Part shown: one piece after another, positions 1 through 5,425 of the stretch
Layout of the letters: the number at the start of each line of letters is the position of its first letter
Position numbering within the stretch: the stretch's first letter is position 1
Assembly: GCA_017504335.1 (NCBI GenBank)
Contig: JAFVRI010000058.1
Location: 1 to 5,611 of the forward strand
Source: Clostridia bacterium
GTDB taxonomy: Bacteria; Bacillota; Clostridia; Oscillospirales; CAG-272
Direction: 5' to 3'
DNA: 5,611 nt
Position numbers and translations under genes: made by a program
Notes under the pieces: model-generated
Database searches by the model: none
The model's input: the letters and a program-made list of their open reading frames with translations, nothing else
What the model was told of the DNA's origin: nothing

Positions 1-48
1 AGATTGCAAGCCCTCTATGTGTTTTTTGGTCGATTTTTCAAACAACAC

Positions 49-77
49 TTGCGAGATTGGAGGAATCATGATATAAT
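49..77 (+). promoter_or_regulatory. Sigma-A-type promoter of the galK operon
   Basis: A -35 box TTGCGA (49-54) is followed after exactly 17 nt by a perfect -10 box TATAAT (72-77). A TG at 69-70 makes it an extended -10. The expected transcription start is near 84, giving a leader of about 35 nt before the galactokinase start. No operator or riboswitch is evident in the leader, although only 48 bases lie upstream of the -35 box in this window. It is inferred to drive all four genes up to rlmH, since no other convincing promoter was seen between them. Confidence 0.8.
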
Positions 78-118
78 AGAAATGTTAAATCGCAAAAAGA
101 AAAAAGGAGGTTCAAAGT

Positions 119-1402
119 ATGAACGCAACGCAGTTGAAGAAGTATATTATGGATGGAGGTCTTTCAGAGACCTTTACGTATGTTTACGGAAAAGAAGCCG
201 TATCGATGCAAAACGCTCGTTATTTGAAGGCAATCGATGAGTTTTCCGCTCTTTACGGTGCGGACCGTGAAATCGGCTTGTATTCGGTAGCGGGAAGAAG
301 TGAGCTTTCGGGTAACCATACCGACCACAACCACGGTTGCGTGGTTGCCGCTTCTATCGATCTGGATATCATTGCGGTTGCCTCCAAGAGAGACGACAAC
401 GTGATTCGGATCAAGAGTGAGGGCTTTCCTGAGGATGTAGTGGATTTCTCCGCTTATACCGCACCCGTGAATGAAAAGTTCGGTACCTCCGAATCGATCA
501 TTGCGGGCATGTGTGCCGGCTTCACCAAGGATGGATATGCCATTGGCGGATTTGATGCCTATACGACCTCTAACGTACTCAAGGGCTCGGGACTTTCGTC
601 CTCCGCCGCATTTGAGGATATGGTTGGAAATATTCTGAACTACATGTACAACGACGGCAAGGTGGATAACGTAGAGATCGCCAAGCTGGCGCAGTATGCG
701 GAGAATCAGTTCTTCGGCAAGCCCTGCGGACTGATGGATCAGGTCGCTTGTGCTGTGGGCGGTATCGTTGCCATTGATTTCAAGGATCCCAAGGCACCTG
801 TGATCAACAAGGTCGATTTTGACCTGAGTGCGAAGGGATACAATCTCTGCATTGTCAACACGGGTGGAAACCATGCCGATCTGACCGATGATTACGCATC
901 TGTTCCCGCGGAGATGAAGGCAGTTGCCGCGCACTTCGGCAAGGCTGTTCTTCGTGAGATTGACGAGGCTGAGCTGCTGGCGGCGGTTCCCGCGTTGCGA
1001 GAAAAGGTGGGCGACAGAGCGGTGCTTCGCGCCTTCCACTTCCTGAATGAAAACAAGCGTGTGCTGAAGCAGACCGATGCCCTGAATGCGGGGGATCTGG
1101 ATGCGTTCTTCGCCGAGGTGATCTCCTCTGGACGCTCCTCCTTCTGCTATCTGCAGAATGTCTATACCTCTAAGAATCTGACCGAGCAGGGACTTTCCCT
1201 GGCACTTTGCCTTGCCGAGGGATATCTGTCCGATAAGAAGGCGGCATGGCGTGTTCACGGCGGCGGATTTGCGGGAACCATCCAGGCGTTCGTTCCTACC
1301 GAGGCAGTAGAGGGCTTCCGTGCAATCATGGACGGCGTATTCGGAGAGAGCAAGTGCATTGTCCTTCGCATCCGTCCCGTAGGCGCGGTTCGAATTCTTT
1401 GA
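119..1402 (+). CDS. galK: Galactokinase family GHMP kinase
   Basis: This cytoplasmic GHMP-superfamily kinase is predicted to phosphorylate galactose at C1 with ATP, the first committed step of the Leloir pathway. The galactokinase signature lies at residues 59-73 (GRSELSGNHTDHNHG). The ATP-binding loop is at 155-164 (KGSGLSSSAA), and the block PCGLMDQ at 202-208 carries the probable catalytic Asp207. The C-terminal GHMP motif GGGFAGT is at 381-387. Arg60 fits the second catalytic residue. At 427 aa it is longer than the usual 380-400. The ATG follows AAAGGAGG with about 8 nt spacing. One oddity is that the sugar-contacting Glu of the classical GEHTDYN motif is Asn66 here, while His67 and Asp69 are kept; I recall related Clostridia proteins with the same NHTDH form. 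The family is certain. The exact sugar (galactose or a derivative) is slightly less so. No galT or galE lies in the window. Confidence 0.9.
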   Translation: MNATQLKKYIMDGGLSETFTYVYGKEAVSMQNARYLKAIDEFSALYGADREIGLYSVAGRSELSGNHTDHNHGCVVAASIDLDIIAVASKRDDNVIRIKSEGFPEDVVDFSAYTAPVNEKFGTSESIIAGMCAGFTKDGYAIGGFDAYTTSNVLKGSGLSSSAAFEDMVGNILNYMYNDGKVDNVEIAKLAQYAENQFFGKPCGLMDQVACAVGGIVAIDFKDPKAPVINKVDFDLSAKGYNLCIVNTGGNHADLTDDYASVPAEMKAVAAHFGKAVLREIDEAELLAAVPALREKVGDRAVLRAFHFLNENKRVLKQTDALNAGDLDAFFAEVISSGRSSFCYLQNVYTSKNLTEQGLSLALCLAEGYLSDKKAAWRVHGGGFAGTIQAFVPTEAVEGFRAIMDGVFGESKCIVLRIRPVGAVRIL

Positions 1403-1418
1403 TCGGAGTCTCCTTTGT

Positions 1419-1844
1419 ATGCTCAAGCGCATTCGTGACCCTCAGGAAAAAAGCGATCGGACAAGCAAAAAGAGCAGACGGACCGAAAACATTCTTTGGG
1501 GACTTTCGGTTTTGATCCTATCGGTAGCGGTTCTTACGTTTTACCGATTCTTTCTGACCCGGCCCGGCTTTCCCGTTGTTCTGACCGTGTATATGGTTTT
1601 GTTCGCCTTGTTTATTCTGGCTTACGTAATTTATAATCGAGGCTTTTCCCGACGTCATTTGACCAAGGATATGCTGCCCGATGAATGGAGCGAAGAGGAG
1701 AAGGAGGCATTTCTTGTCGATGGCAAGGAGCGGATGAGACGCTCCAAATGGATGCTTCTGCCGATCATTGCTCTTGGTGTTACCTTCGCCTATGATATGA
1801 TCGAGCTGTTCGTGTTGCCCTATTTTCGCGAGATGTTTTCATAA
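1419..1844 (+). CDS. Small membrane protein of unknown function, three predicted helices
   Basis: I do not recognise a family. The 141-aa product begins with a strongly basic cytoplasmic-looking stretch (residues 1-24, rich in Lys and Arg). Two hydrophobic segments follow at about 25-46 and 52-72, separated by a short loop containing RPGFP. Next comes a charged loop at about 74-110 (MLPDEWSEEEKEAF), then a third helix at about 111-134. The positive-inside rule suggests a cytoplasmic N-terminus, with the charged loop also cytoplasmic. The ATG is preceded by GGAG at 1405-1408, 10 nt away. The gene starts 16 nt after galK and ends 12 nt before the walJ-like gene, so it is probably cotranscribed with both. 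No signal peptide cleavage site or enzyme motif is visible. That it is a real gene rests on its position, its ribosome binding site and the plausible membrane topology. Confidence 0.75.
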   Translation: MLKRIRDPQEKSDRTSKKSRRTENILWGLSVLILSVAVLTFYRFFLTRPGFPVVLTVYMVLFALFILAYVIYNRGFSRRHLTKDMLPDEWSEEEKEAFLVDGKERMRRSKWMLLPIIALGVTFAYDMIELFVLPYFREMFS

Positions 1845-1856
1845 GAGAGAATCAAA

Positions 1857-2702
1857 ATGAATCCATGTAGAATTGTAACCCTGTATTCCGGCTCGGGTGG
1901 AAATTCGGTGTACATCAGGATGGCGGATACCGCCATCCTGATTGACGCAGGAAAGAGCGCCCGTGCCTTGTGTAATGCCTTGAAGGCGATCGGCACGGAT
2001 GTGAGTGAGATCCGTGCGATTTTTGTTACTCACGATCACCACGATCATGTGTCCGCCTTGGAGATCCTGTCCAAAAAGCACGAGATTCCGATTCACATGA
2101 CCGAGCAGTCGGCAACCCTCTATGACCGTTATCCGGACTCTCCCATTCACCATCGCCTGGTGCGTCATACCCCTTTTTTCTCGGTGGAGGTGGGACCGCT
2201 TCGTGTTACCTCATTTCCGACTCCCCACGATAGCCGTATGAGCGTAGGCTATCGCATCGAATGTGAGGGTGAAGCACTTTTTCACCGTGTGGGTGTCGCT
2301 ACCGATATCGGCTATGTAACCGAGGAGATCCGTCAGGGACTTTTGGGATGCGAGGCAGTGGTATTGGAGTCCAATCATGACGTGGATATGCTGATGAACG
2401 GACCGTACCCATACGATCTGAAGCAGAGAATCCGCTCCAAAAGAGGACACCTGTCCAATCATGACAGTGCGATGCTTTCCGCGGAGCTGGCAGAGAAGGG
2501 AACCAGAGCCTTTCTGTTGGCGCACCTGAGCGAGGAAAACAACGAGCCGTCCTTGGCGCTGGAGGAAACCGAGCGGGCGATCTCCGATCCGGGGATCCGC
2601 ATCCTCGTTGCCGCCCCCGACGCACCAACCGAGCTGATCGTACCGACAAAGGAGGAGATCGAACGTGATCGGAGTGAAATTTATAACCCTTGGAACGCTT
2701 AA
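1857..2702 (+). CDS. walJ: WalJ/YycJ-like metallo-beta-lactamase-fold hydrolase
   Basis: This is a metal-dependent MBL-fold protein of the YycJ/WalJ type. The type is encoded beside the WalRK cell-wall regulators in many Bacillota, and a Bacillus member has been linked to 5'-3' DNA exonuclease activity. The N-terminal SGSGGNSVYI (11-20) matches the family's opening strand. The metal-binding motif H-D-H-H-D-H is at 59-64 (THDHHDH). Further likely ligands are His124, Asp150 (ATDIG), the ESNHD block at 171-175, GHLSN at 197-201 and His223 (LAHLSEENN). At 281 aa it is near the usual length of about 265. The ATG has only a weak purine-rich site (GAGAGA). The last 38 nt overlap rlmH in another frame. 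Near its start the gene carries a perfect 13-bp inverted repeat (1914-1942). No walR or walK is in this window, so the symbol follows protein resemblance and rlmH adjacency; the biochemical role is inferred. Confidence 0.82.
   Translation: MNPCRIVTLYSGSGGNSVYIRMADTAILIDAGKSARALCNALKAIGTDVSEIRAIFVTHDHHDHVSALEILSKKHEIPIHMTEQSATLYDRYPDSPIHHRLVRHTPFFSVEVGPLRVTSFPTPHDSRMSVGYRIECEGEALFHRVGVATDIGYVTEEIRQGLLGCEAVVLESNHDVDMLMNGPYPYDLKQRIRSKRGHLSNHDSAMLSAELAEKGTRAFLLAHLSEENNEPSLALEETERAISDPGIRILVAAPDAPTELIVPTKEEIERDRSEIYNPWNA
1914..1942. repeat. Perfect 13-bp inverted repeat inside the walJ-like gene
   Basis: The arm ATCAGGATGGCGG (1914-1926) and its exact reverse complement CCGCCATCCTGAT (1930-1942) are separated by only three bases (ATA). 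In RNA this would form a very stable G+C-rich hairpin about 57 nt downstream of the start codon. No run of T follows on either strand, so it does not look like an intrinsic terminator. The arms are inside codons for residues 20-29 of an otherwise normal MBL protein, so it is not an insertion that breaks the gene. Confidence 0.85.
2228..2254. repeat. 8-bp inverted repeat inside the walJ-like gene
   Basis: CGATAGCC (2228-2235) and GGCTATCG (2247-2254) are exact reverse complements separated by 11 nt. The repeat falls in the codons after the conserved PTPHDS block. It is a possible mRNA hairpin. A repeat of this size can also arise by chance in coding sequence, so no function is assigned. Confidence 0.5.
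2648..2656 (+). promoter_or_regulatory. Shine-Dalgarno site of rlmH, inside the upstream gene
   Basis: AAAGGAGGA lies within the end of the walJ-like gene with its GGAGG core 9 nt before a GTG codon. It fixes the rlmH start at that GTG, which yields the family's exact usual N-terminus and length. Its location inside the upstream reading frame suggests translation of the two genes is linked. Confidence 0.85.
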
Positions 2703-3144
2703 GGAAGCCTATTTGCGAGAAGCTGCGGCGGAATATGAAAAGCGCCTCGGTGCCTTTTGCCGATTTGAGATGGTTCAGCTGAGGGAAGAAAAGCTCTCGG
2801 AGAATCCAAGCGCTGCCGAGATCAAAGTCGCCTTGGATAAGGAAGCGGTAGCCATCGAAAAGCAAATTCCCTCGAGAGCCTACCGAATTGCCATGTGTGT
2901 GGAAGGAAAACAGAAATCCTCGGAGGAGCTGGCAGAGGCATTGGAGGAGATTTCCAACAGACACAGTGAGATCTGCTTTATCATAGGAAGCTCCTATGGA
3001 CTCTCCGATTCGGTTAAGCAATCCTGTCATTTGTGTCTGTCCGTCTCGAAGTTGACCTTTCCCCATCAGCTCATGCGCGTGCTTCTTTTGGAGGCGGTCT
3101 ATCGGGGCTTCAATATTGCAAAGGGAACCAAATACCATAAATAA
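2665..3144 (+). CDS. rlmH: 23S rRNA (pseudouridine1915-N3) methyltransferase RlmH
   Basis: RlmH is a small dimeric SPOUT-class methyltransferase that uses S-adenosylmethionine to methylate N3 of pseudouridine 1915 in helix 69 of 23S rRNA, acting on assembled 70S ribosomes. The 159 residues equal the usual family length. The N-terminal strand MIGVKFITLG is followed by a KEAYLREAAAEYEKRL helix. The cofactor-loop segment FIIGSSYGLSD is at 105-115, and the trefoil-knot C-terminus includes LSVSKLTFPHQLMR (125-138) and the terminal YHK. The start is GTG, backed by a strong ribosome binding site, and overlaps the preceding gene by 38 nt. In staphylococci walJ and rlmH also lie close together, and the rlmH 3' end is the attachment site for SCC elements. 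Here the 3' end is intact and no recombinase is adjacent. No convincing terminator follows it. Confidence 0.95.
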   Translation: MIGVKFITLGTLKEAYLREAAAEYEKRLGAFCRFEMVQLREEKLSENPSAAEIKVALDKEAVAIEKQIPSRAYRIAMCVEGKQKSSEELAEALEEISNRHSEICFIIGSSYGLSDSVKQSCHLCLSVSKLTFPHQLMRVLLLEAVYRGFNIAKGTKYHK

Positions 3145-3155
3145 GAATCCGTGAA

Positions 3156-3199
3156 ATTTTACATTTTTCGCCCAAATGAAAAAAACGAATTTGTAAAAT
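3156..3199. repeat. AT-rich imperfect inverted repeat downstream of rlmH
   Basis: ATTTTACA (3156-3163) pairs with TGTAAAAT (3192-3199). After a small internal mismatch, TTCG (3167-3170) pairs with CGAA (3186-3189), leaving a 15-nt loop. The stem is almost all A/T, so it would make a poor terminator. It could be an operator between rlmH and the guaA-type gene, or simply a by-product of A/T-rich sequence. It does not match the Bacillus PurBox as I know it. Confidence 0.4.
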
Positions 3200-3208
3200 A
3201 CAGAAAAA

Positions 3209-3271
3209 TTGAAAAAAATGGCAGGAAGTTGAAAAAAAATACTTGCCGTTTTTTTGATTTTGTGGTAAAAT
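3209..3271 (+). promoter_or_regulatory. Promoter of the guaA-type gene with upstream A-tracts
   Basis: The core is -35 TTGCCG (3243-3248), a 17-nt spacer and -10 TAAAAT (3266-3271), with a TG at 3263-3264 making an extended -10. Just upstream, TTGAAAAAAA occurs twice (3209 and 3229), 20 nt apart and so roughly on the same DNA face. These A-tracts resemble an UP element or curved DNA. Transcription would start near 3278, leaving a leader of about 40 nt, which is too short for a purine riboswitch. The two-site spacing and clean boxes make the core convincing; the UP-element role is inferred. Confidence 0.75.
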
Positions 3272-3305
3272 AATTTTCGTGGAAGAATTTTATTCTGTAT
3301 TTATC

Positions 3306-3310
3306 GGAGG
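3306..3310 (+). promoter_or_regulatory. Shine-Dalgarno site of the guaA-type gene
   Basis: GGAGG sits 8 nt before the ATG at 3319. It selects that start over a second in-frame ATG at codon 10 (3346), which has no comparable site. It matters because it shows the missing amidotransferase domain is not a start-calling error. Confidence 0.8.
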
Positions 3311-3318
3311 ATCAGAGT

Positions 3319-4320
3319 ATGGAGAACAATAAGCGTCCCGAGTCCATGAAACGAATTACAACAAAAGCGCTTGCCGATGCGTTCATCGCGGAGCAGGTTG
3401 CGGCAGTACGCGCCCAAGTGGGAGATCGCAAGGTCCTGTTGGCTTTGTCGGGAGGAGTCGATTCCTCCGTGGTTGCCGCTCTTTTGATTAAAGCGATCGG
3501 AAAGCAGCTGGTTTGCGTACACGTCAATCACGGCTTGATGCGGAAGAATGAGTCCGAGAACGTGGTGGAAGTGTTCAGGAATCAGTTGGACGCCAACCTG
3601 ATCTACGTTGACGCTACCGACCGTTTCCTGGATCTTCTTAAGGACGTGGCAGACCCCGAAACCAAGAGAAAGATCATTGGTAAGGAATTTATCGAAGTGT
3701 TTGCCGACGAGGCAAGAAAACTGGAAGGTGTGGATTTCCTGGCGCAGGGAACCATCTATCCCGATATTCTGGAAAGCATCAAGCAGGCTGAGGGCAAAAA
3801 GGCAGTCAAGTCACACCACAACGTGGGAGGTCTGCCCGAGGATCTGAAATTCGAGCTGGTCGAGCCCATTAAGCTGCTCTTTAAGGACGAGGTTCGTGTG
3901 GTCGGTGAGGCACTGGGACTTCCTCATGCTATGGTTTACCGTCAGCCGTTCCCCGGTCCCGGACTGGGTGTCCGTTGCCTGGGTGCCATCACCCGTGACC
4001 GTCTCCACGCCCTGCGCGAGGCAGACGCGATCCTTCGTGAGGAATTTGCCAACAGTGGACTCAATGAGACCGTATGGCAGTATTTCATCGTAGTGCCCGA
4101 CATGAAGAGCGTGGGTGTGAAGGACGACAGCCGCTACGAGGGCTGGCCCGCCATCATCCGCGCCGTCAATACCAAGGATGCCATGAGCGCTACCATCGAG
4201 GAGATCCCCTATGCGCTCCTGCATAAGATCACCGCTCGCATTACCGCTGAGGTAGAAGGAATCAACAGAGTCCTCTATGATCTGACACCTAAGCCTACCG
4301 GTACGATCGAGTGGGAGTGA
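3319..4320 (+). CDS. guaA: GMP synthase ATP-PPase subunit without glutamine amidotransferase domain
   Basis: GMP synthase converts XMP to GMP through an adenylyl-XMP intermediate, the last step of de novo guanine nucleotide synthesis. This 333-aa protein has the P-loop SGGVDSS at 44-50, QGTIYPDILES at 143-153 and SHHNVGGLPED at 165-175. It also has RQPFPGPGLGVR at 208-219 and a complete XMP-binding dimerisation domain ending in TIEWE. Typical bacterial GuaA is 510-525 aa, with an N-terminal class I amidotransferase of about 190 aa that supplies ammonia. That part is absent here, and the preceding 174 bp do not encode it. Its own promoter and ribosome binding site lie directly upstream, so it is not a truncation. 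It resembles the ATP-PPase subunit of the two-subunit archaeal enzyme (GuaAb), and may use free ammonia or a separately encoded amidotransferase. Its 3' end borders lower-G+C DNA. Confidence 0.92.
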   Translation: MENNKRPESMKRITTKALADAFIAEQVAAVRAQVGDRKVLLALSGGVDSSVVAALLIKAIGKQLVCVHVNHGLMRKNESENVVEVFRNQLDANLIYVDATDRFLDLLKDVADPETKRKIIGKEFIEVFADEARKLEGVDFLAQGTIYPDILESIKQAEGKKAVKSHHNVGGLPEDLKFELVEPIKLLFKDEVRVVGEALGLPHAMVYRQPFPGPGLGVRCLGAITRDRLHALREADAILREEFANSGLNETVWQYFIVVPDMKSVGVKDDSRYEGWPAIIRAVNTKDAMSATIEEIPYALLHKITARITAEVEGINRVLYDLTPKPTGTIEWE

Positions 4321-4379
4321 TTTCAGAGGGCGAAAAAAGCCTGTAATATCAATGATTTTCAAGCTTTTGAATCCACTTG

Positions 4380-4397
4380 TGGCAACAAAATGGCAAC
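4380..4397. repeat. Tandem TGGCAAC direct repeats, possible integrase arm sites
   Basis: TGGCAAC occurs at 4380-4386 and 4391-4397, separated by AAAA. The 11-bp period is about one helical turn. A related TTGCAAC follows at 4414-4420. Short phased direct repeats next to an att site are typical arm-type binding sites for tyrosine integrases. The position 60-100 bp after the guaA stop fits this, but no integrase in the window supports it. Confidence 0.4.
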
Positions 4398-4428
4398 ATT
4401 TTTAAGAGAATAATTGCAACTGGCTTAT

Positions 4429-4468
4429 AACTGCCCGGAATCCTTTGAAAGAAGGGCTCCGGGCAGTT
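4429..4468 (+). terminator. Strong hairpin downstream of guaA, possible terminator
   Basis: AACTGCCCGGA (4429-4439) and TCCGGGCAGTT (4458-4468) are a perfect 11-bp inverted repeat. The loop can pair further through CCTT (4442-4445) and AAGG (4452-4455). The stem strength suits an intrinsic terminator, but the following bases (GTTGCAT) are only moderately T-rich, so efficiency would be low unless another factor helps. Its place 108 nt after guaA and before the defence-like genes fits ending housekeeping transcription. Confidence 0.5.
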
Positions 4469-4532
4469 GTTGCATAAAGGAAAATGAATATAGCAAATTG
4501 TGTTTGGAAAGAGCCTTGGTTTACCTTAAAAT

Positions 4533-4540
4533 GGAGGTGA
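4533..4540 (+). promoter_or_regulatory. Consensus Shine-Dalgarno site of the Abi-type gene
   Basis: GGAGGTGA is close to the full anti-16S complement and ends 7 nt before a GTG codon at 4548. It determines this GTG start; the ATG at 4531 is out of frame and ends after nine codons. Confidence 0.8.
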
Positions 4541-4547
4541 AGCAGAA

Positions 4548-5399
4548 GTGGGGATATTGACATTTATTGAAAAGCAAACTATTTGCCGCCTATTCGGAAT
4601 ATCTGATGGCTATATTTTTAAGTTTTGGAGTGATAGAGGCAGTTACAATAAAAACATTACTCAACAGCTAATTCTCGAATCTTGTGGTATAGATATATAT
4701 AAAGACAAGCCATACAAAGATTTATCGCAACAAAAGTGTGTCGAGAAGATTTGGAATGATAGTAATCCCCAGACTGTTGCCAAACTTCTTTCTGCTTTGT
4801 CTGACTATTTTTGTTTTGCAATGGGTACAGACTATTGGAGTGATGAAGACGGATATGACTATCGGCAAGTCGAAGAAATAATCAAGCGTCTTTCTTCTTC
4901 ATCAGCAGTTCCACTTCCATCCCAGGAATCTGCTGATTTAGGGTTAATACTGAATGATATTGATACAAATATTCAAGCTGGAAAACCCGAATTGGTCATA
5001 GATCGACTTCACACATTTGCAACCCAATACATTCGGAAAATCTGCCAAAAGCATAACATCGCTATCGCAGACGAAAAGGGAGACCATTATTCACTTGATT
5101 CTCTTGTTGCAAGATTAAAGGGATGGTACGAACGTGAAAACTATTTCGAGAGTGAGTTTTGCGTCGTTGCGATAAGAAATACAATAAACATTTTTGCAAA
5201 ATACAACGACTTACGAAACAACAAAAGTGCTGCTCATCCCAATTCCCTTTTGAAAAAAGCGGAAGCGGAGTATGCGGTTAAAGTTGTTGCCGAAACCCTT
5301 ATGTTTATTGACAACATAGAAAAGAGCAAACCCAAACAAATCATTCCTTGGGGGAACGGTGAATTGTTTGTTGATGTGGATGAAGAACTACCATTTTAA
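4548..5399 (+). CDS. Abortive infection family protein with HEPN-like C-terminal domain
   Basis: The C-terminal half (about residues 148-258) fits the Abi_C abortive-infection domain. It opens with VIDRLHTFATQYIRKICQKH, continues through KGWYERE, and reaches the hallmark LRNNKSAAHPN (222-232). That block gives R223-N224-x5-H230, the Rx4-6H type of motif seen in HEPN ribonucleases, followed by an Ala-rich helix up to MFIDNIE. The N-terminal part (about 10-90: SDGYIFKFWSDR, then a GIDIYKDKPY segment and NPQTVAKLLSALSDY) resembles a segment I recall in front of other defence effectors; that is memory, not a search. The likely role is RNA cleavage or growth arrest on phage infection, in the cytoplasm. 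No signal peptide or membrane segment is seen. The 283-aa gene starts at GTG behind a consensus ribosome binding site and ends 26 nt before the SEFIR gene, implying an operon. Its low G+C suggests acquisition by transfer. Confidence 0.78.
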   Translation: MGILTFIEKQTICRLFGISDGYIFKFWSDRGSYNKNITQQLILESCGIDIYKDKPYKDLSQQKCVEKIWNDSNPQTVAKLLSALSDYFCFAMGTDYWSDEDGYDYRQVEEIIKRLSSSSAVPLPSQESADLGLILNDIDTNIQAGKPELVIDRLHTFATQYIRKICQKHNIAIADEKGDHYSLDSLVARLKGWYERENYFESEFCVVAIRNTINIFAKYNDLRNNKSAAHPNSLLKKAEAEYAVKVVAETLMFIDNIEKSKPKQIIPWGNGELFVDVDEELPF

Positions 5400-5415
5400 T
5401 AAATCAATAGAAATA

Positions 5416-5420
5416 GGAGG
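5416..5420 (+). promoter_or_regulatory. Shine-Dalgarno site of the SEFIR gene
   Basis: GGAGG lies 5 nt before an ATG at 5426 and 8 nt before an in-frame GTG at 5429. The ATG is the default start, but the GTG has the more usual spacing; the choice changes the protein by one residue only. Confidence 0.7.
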
Positions 5421-5425
5421 TGGAC

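Noticed and set aside
157..173. AGGTCT/AGACCT 6-bp hairpin early in galK
   Set aside because: It is short, with a 5-nt loop inside coding sequence, and is expected by chance.
4..240. 78-codon open frame on the + strand at the left edge
   Set aside because: It runs across the promoter, leader and start of galK in another frame, lacks a ribosome binding site, and has no recognisable protein features.
164..1432. 422-codon open frame on the - strand opposite galK
   Set aside because: It is long only because of galK codon bias. It covers almost exactly the galK gene, has no family resemblance and no ribosome binding site, and galK itself is certain.
2299..3138. 279-codon open frame on the - strand opposite walJ and rlmH
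   Set aside because: It is antisense to two well-supported genes, with low-complexity Arg/Pro/Ser-rich translation and no initiation signals.
3145..3318. Remnant of the missing GuaA amidotransferase domain upstream of the guaA-type gene
   Set aside because: The region is only 174 bp, A/T-rich with stop codons, contains a clear promoter, and shows no amidotransferase motif such as a GxCxG nucleophile elbow.
4358..4371. TTCAA-GCTT-TTGAA palindrome after guaA
   Set aside because: Considered as an integrase core site, but 5-bp A/T-rich arms are too weak to support it without a second copy.
4504..4532. TTGGAA, 17 nt, TAAAAT as a promoter for the Abi-type gene
   Set aside because: The spacing is right, but transcription would begin near 4539, after most of the ribosome binding site GGAGGTGA, making that consensus site useless. 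A weaker TTGTTG/TATAGC pair (4467-4494) was also not convincing.
4484..4540. 18-codon Trp-containing open frame ending in the ribosome binding site of the Abi-type gene
   Set aside because: It would encode MNIANCVWKEPWFTLKWR. The only upstream AAGGA is 2 nt from the ATG, too close to work well. A leader peptide coupled to the next gene is possible but unsupported.
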